DNA of 39,268 nt from Pirellulaceae bacterium (GTDB lineage Bacteria > Planctomycetota > Planctomycetia > Pirellulales > Pirellulaceae). This document shows positions 8,808 through 16,100 of this stretch, piece after piece. Position 1 is the stretch's first letter; the number at the start of each line of letters is the position of its first letter. The DNA is taken from assembly GCA_022448645.1 (NCBI GenBank), contig JAKVBZ010000047.1:1-39268 (forward strand). Reading direction: 5' to 3'. Under the pieces are notes generated by a model, which had not been told where the DNA came from, searched no databases, and saw only the letters and a program-made list of their open reading frames with translations. The translations under genes and the position numbers were made by a program.

Positions 8808-9767
8808 GTGAAGCGAGCAAGAAAAATTATTACGACCAGTTTTTGCCTGTTTTTGTCGGCCGTTGTGGGTTGTGAGCAATCATCGTCGACCGGTCCACAA
8901 TTTGCGTTCGTTATCAACGTACCTGGTCGTTTTTGGGATATTGCCCATGCCGGATGCCAGCGGGCGGCACGCGAAGTGGGTGCAGAGGTCGTGTTTCAGG
9001 TACCGGGAGATAGTACCGCCGCACAGCAAAAGCAGATCGTGGAAGATTTAATATCAAAAGGCATCGATGGCTTGGCGATTTCTCCACTGAGCCCCGATAG
9101 CATTGCACGCTTGCTCGACCAGGCTGGAGAACGATTTCCAGTTATCTGCCAAGATTCGGACGCTCCGAATAGCCGCCGAATGTGTTACATCGGCACCGAC
9201 AACGTTGCTTTTGGTAGAAAACAAGGTGAACTCTTGAAGGAGGCTCTACCGGATGGTGGCCAAATTGCGATCTTTGTAGGCAAGATGGATGTGGCAAATG
9301 CTCGTGAACGTCATCAAGGTGTGGTGGAAGCGCTCGAAGGTTCCAACATCACAGTAGTGGAAACGTTCACCGACAATGCGAGTCGCCCACGAGCACGGTC
9401 GAATGTTCTCGACGCACTCATTAAATACCCCGACCTGAAAGGTGTGGTCGGACTCTGGGGGTACAATGCACCTCAAGCGGTCAATGCCATGAAAGATCAC
9501 ATTGATCGAGAACTGGTAATCGTTGGCGCCGATGAAGATATTGAAACGTTCCAAGCAGTACGTGATGGAAAAATGTATGCCAGCGTGGCTCAACGTCCTT
9601 TTGAATTTGGTTACCAGTCCATCAAAATGCTCATGAAATTGCATCGGGGCGAGTCGGTAGAAATCCCAGAGGACAAGATGATCTTTGTGCCGACTTATGT
9701 GATCAAACCTGACAATGCAAGCGAGTTGGAGCAGGAGATCGAAGGATATTTGAAGGAATTAAAATAG
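8808..9767 (+). CDS. Sugar ABC transporter substrate-binding lipoprotein (RbsB-like)
   Basis: The 319-residue protein starts at GTG 8808. A basic, hydrophobic leader ends in the lipobox VVGC with Cys22, so the mature protein is probably lipid-anchored. The body is a type I periplasmic binding protein (Peripla_BP_4 family): FAFVINVPGRFWDIAHAGC, the helix with AAQQKQIVEDLISKGIDGLA, the strand GLAISPLSP, the hinge-region YIGTDNVAFGRKQGELL, VVGLWGYNAPQAVNAM and IVGADED. These proteins bind sugars such as ribose, galactose, xylose or related compounds and deliver them to the permease. It is the first gene of the operon with the ATPase and permease, 118 bases before the ATPase start. The exact ligand cannot be predicted. 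Confidence 0.93.
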   Translation: MKRARKIITTSFCLFLSAVVGCEQSSSTGPQFAFVINVPGRFWDIAHAGCQRAAREVGAEVVFQVPGDSTAAQQKQIVEDLISKGIDGLAISPLSPDSIARLLDQAGERFPVICQDSDAPNSRRMCYIGTDNVAFGRKQGELLKEALPDGGQIAIFVGKMDVANARERHQGVVEALEGSNITVVETFTDNASRPRARSNVLDALIKYPDLKGVVGLWGYNAPQAVNAMKDHIDRELVIVGADEDIETFQAVRDGKMYASVAQRPFEFGYQSIKMLMKLHRGESVEIPEDKMIFVPTYVIKPDNASELEQEIEGYLKELK

Positions 9768-9822
9768 TCGCTGAGTGCATTTCCCAGTAGCCAGGGACTC
9801 CGGCCCATCGAAGCATCGGTCG

Positions 9823-9845
9823 GTTCTCACATAGAACGTGGGAAC
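9823..9845. repeat. REP-like hairpin between binding-protein and ATPase genes
   Basis: GTTCTCAC (9823-9830) and GTGGGAAC (9838-9845) form an imperfect inverted repeat (7 of 8 pairs) around a seven-base loop. It resembles the GTTCCCAC...GTGGGAAC extragenic palindromes seen in many environmental genomes. The first possible GTG start of the ATPase frame (9838) falls inside this hairpin, which argues for the later ATG at 9886. It may also reduce read-through or stabilise the upstream mRNA. Confidence 0.45.
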
Positions 9846-9885
9846 GAGAGAAATTACTTTTCCCAACGACACATCAAACCCACCA

Positions 9886-11397
9886 ATGCTGCTACAGTTC
9901 GATTCAATTTCTAAGCGATTTCCCGGCGTACAGGCACTCTCGGATGTGTCTTTTTCTGTCGATGCCAGTGAGGTGGTCGCCGTAGTAGGGGAAAATGGCG
10001 CCGGAAAAAGCACGTTACTTAAAATCCTCAGTGGGATTCATTCACCAGATGATGGTCGGGTACTAGTCGATGGCGTTTCCTATGACCGTCTGACCGTGCG
10101 CCAGTCGATGGACTTAGGCATTCAGCTGATTCATCAAGAGCTCAATTTGGCCGACAATCTGAACATTGCCGAAAATGTGTTTCTAGGCGACCAGCCTTAT
10201 CGTGGGGCCAGATGGTTAAGGATCACCCATCGACAGGAAATGTACCGACAAACAAGCGACTTACTCAACCGAGTTGGCTTACCGTTGACCCCCACCACAC
10301 GTGTTGGCCGCCTGAGCGTGGGACAGCAACAGCAAGTGGAAATTGCCAAAGCACTGTCCCGACAGGCTCGGGTGTTGGTGTTGGACGAACCCACCAGCAG
10401 CTTATCTTTGGCCGAAGCAGAACGCTTGCTGACACTGCTCGAAGAATTGAAACGTCAATCCGTAGCGATCATTTACGTGTCACATCGACTCTCAGAAGTA
10501 AAGCGGATTGCAGATCGAGTTGTCGTATTACGGGATGGACAGCACGTCGGTACGCTTTCAGGTGACAATGAGATGAAAGACAACACCATGATCTCCTTGA
10601 TGGTTGGCCGAGAATTGTCTCGACTTTTCCCCGACAAGAATCCACCGTCGGCTGGAGCGAAACCAGCTCTGCAAGTCAGCGGACTACAAAACGCAACCAT
10701 TCACCGGCCGATCAGTTTCAGGATTGCCCAAGGAGAAATCGTTGGCTTTGCAGGCCTGGTGGGTGCGGGAAGAACGGAACTTGCTCACGTACTTTTTGGA
10801 GTCGACGCACACAGCGGCGGTCAAATCCAAATTGGCCAGCAGGCGATCGCCGTGCAATCACCGCGGCAAGCCGTCAAGGCCGGAATTGCGCTGGTGCCCG
10901 AAGATCGCAAACGCCACGGTTTAGTTCCCGATTTCCCTATTCGTGACAACCTGACGTTTGTGACTCTGCCAAGGTTGGCTCGTTTCGGATGGCGTTCTCG
11001 TGTCCAAGAAAACGAATCCAGTCAGATGTCGGCTGAACGATTCGGAGTTCGTACGCCGAACCTGTTTCGCAAGGTCAAGTATCTGAGTGGTGGGAATCAG
11101 CAAAAGACCGTGTTGGCGAAGTGGTTGGCAGCTGCACCAGAACTACTGATTCTCGATGAGCCGACAAGGGGAGTGGATGTCGGAGCCAAAAAGGAAATCT
11201 ATGAGCTCATTGTAAAGTTGGCACATCGAGGTGTCGGCATCATGCTGATCAGTAGCGAAATGGAAGAAATCTTAGGATTGTCTCACCGAGTGTTGGTGAT
11301 GCATGACAATGCGATTCAAGGAGAGCTTGCCGGCGACCAGATGAACGACGAAATAATCATGTCGCTGGCCATTGGGAGCAAAGTAGACAACCTATGA
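9886..11397 (+). CDS. Sugar ABC transporter ATP-binding protein, tandem ABC domains (RbsA/MglA/XylG-like)
   Basis: From ATG 9886 the protein has 503 residues, the usual length for double-domain sugar ATPases. The frame is open back to 9838, but those 16 residues lie in an intergenic hairpin and do not look like family sequence. Domain 1 has Walker A GENGAGKST (35-43), signature LSVGQQQQ (143-150) and Walker B VLVLDEPT (163-170). Domain 2 has the degenerate Walker A GLVGAGRTEL typical of this family, signature LSGGNQQK (400-407) and LLILDEPTRGVD (Asp424). It hydrolyses ATP at the inner face of the membrane to power sugar import with the adjacent permease. Its stop overlaps the permease start (ATGA at 11394-11397), which implies translational coupling. 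Confidence 0.95.
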   Translation: MLLQFDSISKRFPGVQALSDVSFSVDASEVVAVVGENGAGKSTLLKILSGIHSPDDGRVLVDGVSYDRLTVRQSMDLGIQLIHQELNLADNLNIAENVFLGDQPYRGARWLRITHRQEMYRQTSDLLNRVGLPLTPTTRVGRLSVGQQQQVEIAKALSRQARVLVLDEPTSSLSLAEAERLLTLLEELKRQSVAIIYVSHRLSEVKRIADRVVVLRDGQHVGTLSGDNEMKDNTMISLMVGRELSRLFPDKNPPSAGAKPALQVSGLQNATIHRPISFRIAQGEIVGFAGLVGAGRTELAHVLFGVDAHSGGQIQIGQQAIAVQSPRQAVKAGIALVPEDRKRHGLVPDFPIRDNLTFVTLPRLARFGWRSRVQENESSQMSAERFGVRTPNLFRKVKYLSGGNQQKTVLAKWLAAAPELLILDEPTRGVDVGAKKEIYELIVKLAHRGVGIMLISSEMEEILGLSHRVLVMHDNAIQGELAGDQMNDEIIMSLAIGSKVDNL

Positions 11398-12377
11398 ACG
11401 GTCCTGCCAAAAAATCGGAACCATTACACGAAGTCACCATTCAGCTATTGGTGATGTTTGGACTTTTGGCCATTCTCTTTATCGGAGTGACTGTCATCAA
11501 TAACAATTTCGTAAGCGTATTTAGCTTACGAGCGGTCAGCCGCGATGTGGCCATCATGAGTCTGTTTGCCCTGGGACAGGCAGTCGTCATCATGTCAGGC
11601 GGCATCGATTTGTCGGTAGGCTCGCTAATGTGCTTTTTGGGGGCACTCACCATCGTCATCGTCAATTCGGCGACAGGTGTACCATTTGTGGTGATTGCCA
11701 TCGGAATCTTGGCTTTGGCTGGCATGATCGGTGCCATCCACGCTCTATTTGTCACAAAGTTGAATCTACAACCTTTTCTCGTCACCCTCTGTAGTCTACT
11801 GATATTTCGAGGATTGGCGCGAGTGTTGACACAGGATAGTACCGTGGCGTTTGTGGCAACTGAGCATCCCACCTTCACTGCACTAGGCTCGGGATCATGG
11901 CTGCACATTCCTATTCCTGTCTTCATTCTGATCGGTGTATTGATTCCGTTAGGTGTGTTCCTACACTTTACAGTACCGGGGCGCTACATCTACGCGATTG
12001 GATACAACGTCGAAGCGGCTCGTTACAGCGGAGTCCGTGTTCATCTATTGCAAGGTGTGAGCTATGTGATCTGCGCAGTGTTCGCAGCGGTGGCCGGCCT
12101 GCTGGAAGCCAGTGATGTGGGAAGTGTCACGCCATCTAACGCAGCTATGGCTTATGAGATGTATGGGATCACCGCCGCAGTTTTGGGAGGATGCGCATTG
12201 CGCGGCGGGCAAGGTTCATTGCTGGGGGTCGTTGTGGGAGCAGCGATTCTCCGTACGATTCGTTCGGCGGTGATTTTTGTAGGGATATCGACCTACTGGA
12301 CATTCGCCGTGACGGGCTTGGTGCTGCTGGCCGCCGTCACAACAGATGCACTAGTACGACGAAAACGAGGAGACTGA
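11394..12377 (+). CDS. Sugar ABC transporter permease (RbsC-like, BPD_transp_2)
   Basis: The 327-residue protein is highly hydrophobic with about eight to ten membrane segments and contains GQAVVIMSGGIDLSVGS, the conserved motif of the branched-chain amino acid/ribose permease family. The later GGxALRGGQGSLLGVVVGA segment is also typical. It overlaps the ATPase gene by four bases (ATGA) and is followed two bases after its stop by the VOC gene, so binding protein, ATPase, permease and VOC form one operon. It should form the homodimeric membrane pore for the same sugar. Length and both termini look complete. Confidence 0.95.
   Translation: MNGPAKKSEPLHEVTIQLLVMFGLLAILFIGVTVINNNFVSVFSLRAVSRDVAIMSLFALGQAVVIMSGGIDLSVGSLMCFLGALTIVIVNSATGVPFVVIAIGILALAGMIGAIHALFVTKLNLQPFLVTLCSLLIFRGLARVLTQDSTVAFVATEHPTFTALGSGSWLHIPIPVFILIGVLIPLGVFLHFTVPGRYIYAIGYNVEAARYSGVRVHLLQGVSYVICAVFAAVAGLLEASDVGSVTPSNAAMAYEMYGITAAVLGGCALRGGQGSLLGVVVGAAILRTIRSAVIFVGISTYWTFAVTGLVLLAAVTTDALVRRKRGD
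12367..12372 (+). promoter_or_regulatory. Ribosome binding site for the VOC gene
   Basis: GAGGAG at 12367-12372, inside the last permease codons, stands seven bases before GTG 12380. It fixes the start of the VOC protein there rather than at the upstream in-frame codon at 12191, which would overlap the permease by almost 190 bases. Confidence 0.65.
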
Positions 12378-12379
12378 AC

Positions 12380-12820
12380 GTGGGAGAACACGGTATCAAC
12401 GGCCTCAAAGGCTTGTGGACCATTGGCATTAAAGTCGAGAATCTGGAACGGGAGCTCGATTTCCACCGAGCCATCGGCAACCAAATCGTCCTGGACGAAG
12501 AACTTCACGTCGGCGGTCAAGCTTACCGCATTCCTCTCATCAAAATGGGTGACAAATACTTGCACTTGGCAGAAGAAATGGTGTACGAAAACGAACTCGA
12601 CGAACCGTTACCATACGGTATGGTGCATCTGGTGTACCTCACCGACGACTTTGATGCTGATGTGCAGAAGTTTGAGGCTGCTGGTTGCCAGCATGTTTTT
12701 GAGCCAACCGAGGTCTCCGCAGGCTTCGGCGATCGCAAAGTGGCGTTTTTTCGTACGCCGAACGGCTGGATTTGTGAAATTGCTAAGATCTACCGCCACG
12801 GAGTACCGGAAGTGGTGTGA
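12380..12820 (+). CDS. VOC-family (glyoxalase/bleomycin-resistance fold) protein
   Basis: From GTG 12380 the protein has 146 residues and a single vicinal-oxygen-chelate pattern: LWTIGIKVENLERELDFHRA at the start, a central YLHLAEE, then MVHLVYLTDDFDADVQKFEA and finally FFRTPNGWICEIAKI, where His of MVHLVYL and Glu of CEIAKI are candidate metal ligands. The first-strand position usually occupied by His is Ile here (TIGIKV). VOC enzymes include glyoxalase I, epimerases and dioxygenases. The gene is tightly coupled to the sugar permease, so it probably acts on the imported compound or on a reactive carbonyl made from it (inference). The frame extends upstream to 12191 but that part overlaps the permease and is not used. 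Confidence 0.85.
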   Translation: MGEHGINGLKGLWTIGIKVENLERELDFHRAIGNQIVLDEELHVGGQAYRIPLIKMGDKYLHLAEEMVYENELDEPLPYGMVHLVYLTDDFDADVQKFEAAGCQHVFEPTEVSAGFGDRKVAFFRTPNGWICEIAKIYRHGVPEVV

Positions 12821-12873
12821 CAAGAGGTCCATGAACGGACAACTTGGCTGACGAAAGTCGTTAGGATCGACGG

Positions 12874-13665
12874 TTATTCTTCCTGATCCAACATGAACTT
12901 GCGATATTCAGCATCCCACAGAAACTCGTTCCCTTCGAAGAAGGTTTCCGGCATGACGAAATCGGCGAGCTTGCGTGCTGCTCGGTCGATATGTTTCTGG
13001 CCGTTTCGCAAGATAAATACCGCGTGCCCGGGAAGAAGAGCATCGATCTTCAGTTTGGACAGTTTGCCAATGTCTTCTCGGTAGTCTGCCAAACTGCAGC
13101 CTTCGGCATTATTCAGTCCCAGCATGCCGCCGTAAAAAACAACATCTCCTGAAAACAACACCCGTTTTTGGTCGAGTTCTGCAAAGAAACAGGTCGAGTC
13201 GGTCGTGTGGCCACGGCTTAAAATGCAACGCAACGTCACGTCGCCAATCCGTAGTTCGTCTCCATCTTGAAATGTCTCGTCCGGAGGACATGCCCGTGGC
13301 TCGAATTCGGCCGGGTACCGACCGAAGCGAAAGTTTTGGACGATCGTGCTATCAGCATCGAGGTCCTCCATGAGATACGCATTGTACTTTGGAGCAAAGA
13401 CGCGAGCTCCGGTGCATTCGCGCAATTCAGCTCCTGCCCCCCAATGTCCCAGGTGAGCGTGGGTGATCAGAATGTGAGTCAGGGATGTCGGAGCGTACCC
13501 GTGCGATTCCATGTTGGCCAGGATGTCGGTGGCTCCCATTCCGGTACCCGTATCGACCAAAACTTTTTCCTGGCCGGCATCGATCAAGTAGCAGTTGCAA
13601 TCCAAAGCGTGGCTTAAGCCGAACTGTTCGGCGCCTACCAGATAAATGCGGTTCGATAGCTGCAT
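12874..13665 (-). CDS. MBL-fold metallo-hydrolase with altered HxHxGH motif
   Basis: The 263-residue protein has the metallo-beta-lactamase fold: VLVDTGTGMG (36-44), the metal motif HAHLGH (69-74), His153 in SRGHTTDS, Asp174 in FSGD and His214 in LPGHAVF. In the usual HxHxDH motif the Asp binds the second zinc; here it is Gly73. One metal site could remain intact while the second is weakened. The overall layout resembles glyoxalase II or lactonase-type hydrolases. It is the last of three minus-strand enzyme genes, 175 bases after the ICL/PEPM-family gene. The substrate is probably a thioester, lactone or other hydrolysable ester, but this cannot be read from the sequence. The start ATG 13665 has only a weak ribosome binding site. 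Confidence 0.9.
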   Translation of the reverse strand: MQLSNRIYLVGAEQFGLSHALDCNCYLIDAGQEKVLVDTGTGMGATDILANMESHGYAPTSLTHILITHAHLGHWGAGAELRECTGARVFAPKYNAYLMEDLDADSTIVQNFRFGRYPAEFEPRACPPDETFQDGDELRIGDVTLRCILSRGHTTDSTCFFAELDQKRVLFSGDVVFYGGMLGLNNAEGCSLADYREDIGKLSKLKIDALLPGHAVFILRNGQKHIDRAARKLADFVMPETFFEGNEFLWDAEYRKFMLDQEE

Positions 13666-13733
13666 GATATGACTCGGTGATAGATCGGTTTCATCTCTAG
13701 TTCCGGCGATCTGCGTTGTATCGCATTACGCCG

Positions 13734-13746
13734 GTGTCATTCTGAG
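13734..13746. repeat. GTGTCATTCTGAG repeat arm in the ICL/MBL gap
   Basis: GTGTCATTCTGAG at 13734-13746 is followed by a T-rich stretch and GTGACACCC (13757-13765). About 45 bases further on, CTCCTTCGCTACGTGCAGGACAA recalls the opposite arm of the same repeat type. It lies in the 175-base gap between the ICL/PEPM-family and MBL genes and matches arms at 8754-8767 and 28103-28113. Confidence 0.45.
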
Positions 13747-13840
13747 ATTTTTTACAGTGACACCCAGCGAGTACGTCTCACTGGACTCCTTCGCTACGTG
13801 CAGGACAACAGCCCTCTTTCCTACGTCCGTTGATACTGCT

Positions 13841-14767
13841 TCACTGACAGTACGTACTGCGGATTCGTTTTACATTCGGAACATCCATCCAGGTGTCCAG
13901 GATGTCGTACAAATTCCCATGTTCTTCCTCCAGGTCGTACATCCGCCCACTGGCCCGTTCGCGAACGGCAGCTTTCATCATCGCCTGAGCAGCCACACCC
14001 AACAATGTCGAAGGTTCGTTTTGTAACTGATAGCCAATTTCATACAGGTCTTGTACCGTTGCCTTCATGAACGAATCGTCGTACTCCAGACGGTTTTCCT
14101 TTTGTTTCATCTCCGTACCAAGCGTGCGGATAATCACCATGGGCCCTTCGATCTGAGACCGAAAGAATTTGGCGTGTTCCAAGCTGGGCGCGATGGCAAA
14201 GATGGCATCCGAACCGGCTTCCTTGTACGCTTGCGAACGTTCCACCCAGACTTGGCGACGTTCCTCTTCGGTTTTCAATGCAGTACAGGCGTAGGCTACG
14301 GTACGGCCCATGATGAGAAAGTTTTCGTCAAGCTTTTCACCAGCCATAGCGCGTATTTTGTCGCAGGTACTTTCTTTAGTTTCCAACACAGGAACATGCG
14401 GCGGGCAAAAGACACATTTGTACAACATGCCGCAGTCGTCAATGTGGCAAGCCGCTGCCCCGGCCCTTTCGAATTCGTTCATCCAATGTACGGCGGCATA
14501 CGGGTCGCCGAATCCTTGTTCGAAATCGACCATGATCGGCAGATCGATCGCTCGACGAATCTTGCGCACGGTCTCTAGCAGTTCGGTGGGCATCATAACG
14601 CCGGTGTCGGGCAAACCATTCACAAAGGCCATCTGTAAGGATTGAACTCCGACAGCATCATAACCAGCTTTTTCAGCGATCTTGGCCGAAAGCACGTCAT
14701 GGACGCCCATGATCCAGATCGGGCGGTTTTCTTTCAAAAGGGGCGTAAAGTAGGGGATATCGATCAT
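13841..14767 (-). CDS. Isocitrate lyase/PEP mutase superfamily enzyme
   Basis: The 308-residue protein fits the ICL/PEPM TIM-barrel: GVHDVLSAKIAEKAGYDAVGV (21-41), the metal-binding VDFEQGFGD (80-88; Asp81, Glu83, Asp88), and CHIDD (107-111). Family members cleave or rearrange C-C or C-P bonds of 2-hydroxy or 2-oxo di- and tricarboxylates (methylisocitrate lyase, oxaloacetate hydrolase, dimethylmalate lyase, PEP mutase). Where lyases carry the KKCGH loop, this protein has KCVFC (117-121) in a Cys-rich stretch (CGMLYKCVFCPP), so its activity may differ. AAGGA seven bases before ATG 14767 is a good ribosome binding site. It starts 17 bases after the Gfo/Idh/MocA gene ends, so the two are probably one operon. 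Confidence 0.85.
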   Translation of the reverse strand: MIDIPYFTPLLKENRPIWIMGVHDVLSAKIAEKAGYDAVGVQSLQMAFVNGLPDTGVMMPTELLETVRKIRRAIDLPIMVDFEQGFGDPYAAVHWMNEFERAGAAACHIDDCGMLYKCVFCPPHVPVLETKESTCDKIRAMAGEKLDENFLIMGRTVAYACTALKTEEERRQVWVERSQAYKEAGSDAIFAIAPSLEHAKFFRSQIEGPMVIIRTLGTEMKQKENRLEYDDSFMKATVQDLYEIGYQLQNEPSTLLGVAAQAMMKAAVRERASGRMYDLEEEHGNLYDILDTWMDVPNVKRIRSTYCQ

Positions 14768-14784
14768 GTGAAAATCCTTTGAAT

Positions 14785-15942
14785 TTAGTCCAAGTGCACT
14801 TTTTGATTGGTTCTAGCAGATTCGTAGGCTGCTTCAATGCCAGCGATAGTAGCTCGTCCATCGTGCGCCGTCACACGTGGTGTCCTGCCGTTTTGGATGG
14901 CGGCTACAAAATCGTTTAGCTGCCTCTGAAACGAATAGAGCCCGTTGGTTTTTGGTGAACGAGGTCCCCCCGGAGCTCGCCACGGGTCGGGTAATTCGAC
15001 TTGAAACCAACCGCGGCAGTCAGGTTGTTTTTGTTCGAGTGAGTAAACCATGATACGAGGTAACTCGGGCGAATCCCATGGAAGCAGGTCAAAAATGAGG
15101 TGTCCGCGAGTGCCGTAGAGCATCCCGTACTCTGACCACTCGCCAATTCCAGAGCCTACGTGCATGATCGGCGAAATACCTCGTCCTGCGTTTCCAGTTT
15201 CAAAGAATCCAATGGCCCCATTTTGAAAACGCATCAAGACCGTTCCAAAGTCCTCGTATTTCCCCCCCAGTGTTTCGTCCTTGATCCAATCCCCACGGAT
15301 GTTTTCCATTTCGGTGGTACAAGATGCCAATTCAGAGTCCAACCACCACCGCCACAAATCCAGATAATGCGGAAAATGGTCGGCGATGATACCGCCACCA
15401 ACATCGTCGTGCGTCCAACGCCACAGGTAGCTTTCGCGGTAATCTGGAGGACTCAGCCGTTCCGGGTCGAGCCGGACATTGGCGCTCCAGTGAATCACGG
15501 CATAAAAGACATCTCCCAGCAAACGCTCGTCGATGAGTTGCTTGATCTTTTCGAGACCTGGGTTGAACCGTTTTTCATGGCTTACCGAAACGATCCGCTG
15601 ATGACGCGCAGCCGCCGCAATGATTTCGTCGCACTCGGCGACACTGGTCGCCAGTGGTTTTTCACACAGTACATGACATCCGTGTTTCAAGGCCGCGATT
15701 GCATGTATTTTGTGCATAGCCGGAGGCGTGGCAACCACCACAAAATCTAGCGATTCCGAAGTCAGCATGGCTTCGTAGTCGTCGTACGCACGTTCTGCTT
15801 CCCACCGATCGGCCGCCGCTTGGGCATCCTTTCGATCCAGAGCGCAGGTCGCGATGAGCTTGACGTCGGCATGTTCCCACAGCCAAGGTAGGTGACCTAC
15901 CCAAGCAGCTCCTCCTGTTCCAACAATGGCGGCTTTCAGCAT
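14785..15942 (-). CDS. Gfo/Idh/MocA-family oxidoreductase
   Basis: The 385-residue protein has the N-terminal Rossmann fold start AAIVGTGGAAWVGH (4-17), the nucleotide-proximal VVVATPPAMH (68-77) and the family signature CEKPLATS (93-100; Glu94, Lys95, Pro96). The C-terminal half contains GGGIIADHFPHYLDLWRWW, which places the usual Asp/His catalytic pair. These enzymes oxidise or reduce sugars, inositols or sugar acids using NAD(P); cytoplasmic location is expected since there is no signal peptide. It is the first gene of the pair with the ICL/PEPM-family enzyme (17-base gap) and lies 158 bases downstream of the exported beta-helix gene. A role in oxidising the sugar handled by the region is inference. 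Confidence 0.93.
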   Translation of the reverse strand: MLKAAIVGTGGAAWVGHLPWLWEHADVKLIATCALDRKDAQAAADRWEAERAYDDYEAMLTSESLDFVVVATPPAMHKIHAIAALKHGCHVLCEKPLATSVAECDEIIAAAARHQRIVSVSHEKRFNPGLEKIKQLIDERLLGDVFYAVIHWSANVRLDPERLSPPDYRESYLWRWTHDDVGGGIIADHFPHYLDLWRWWLDSELASCTTEMENIRGDWIKDETLGGKYEDFGTVLMRFQNGAIGFFETGNAGRGISPIMHVGSGIGEWSEYGMLYGTRGHLIFDLLPWDSPELPRIMVYSLEQKQPDCRGWFQVELPDPWRAPGGPRSPKTNGLYSFQRQLNDFVAAIQNGRTPRVTAHDGRATIAGIEAAYESARTNQKVHLD

Positions 15943-16100
15943 GATGACAACGATCTTGTGCGAAAAATGAACAGGAAAAGAGGATTTAACAACTTATCTC
16001 CAGGAAAGCCTTTGCTGGCCCTTGATGACCTAAGTCGACTTCGTCGATGGTCTGGCACGGCCGAAAATACAATTTTTCAAATATGACGTGGAAACTGTTT

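Noticed and set aside
9838..9885. Upstream extension of the ABC ATPase from GTG 9838
   Set aside because: It lies in an intergenic hairpin and adds 16 residues unlike the family; ATG 9886 gives the usual N-terminus.
12191..12379. Upstream extension of the VOC gene
   Set aside because: It overlaps the permease coding region in another frame, and a strong ribosome binding site marks GTG 12380.
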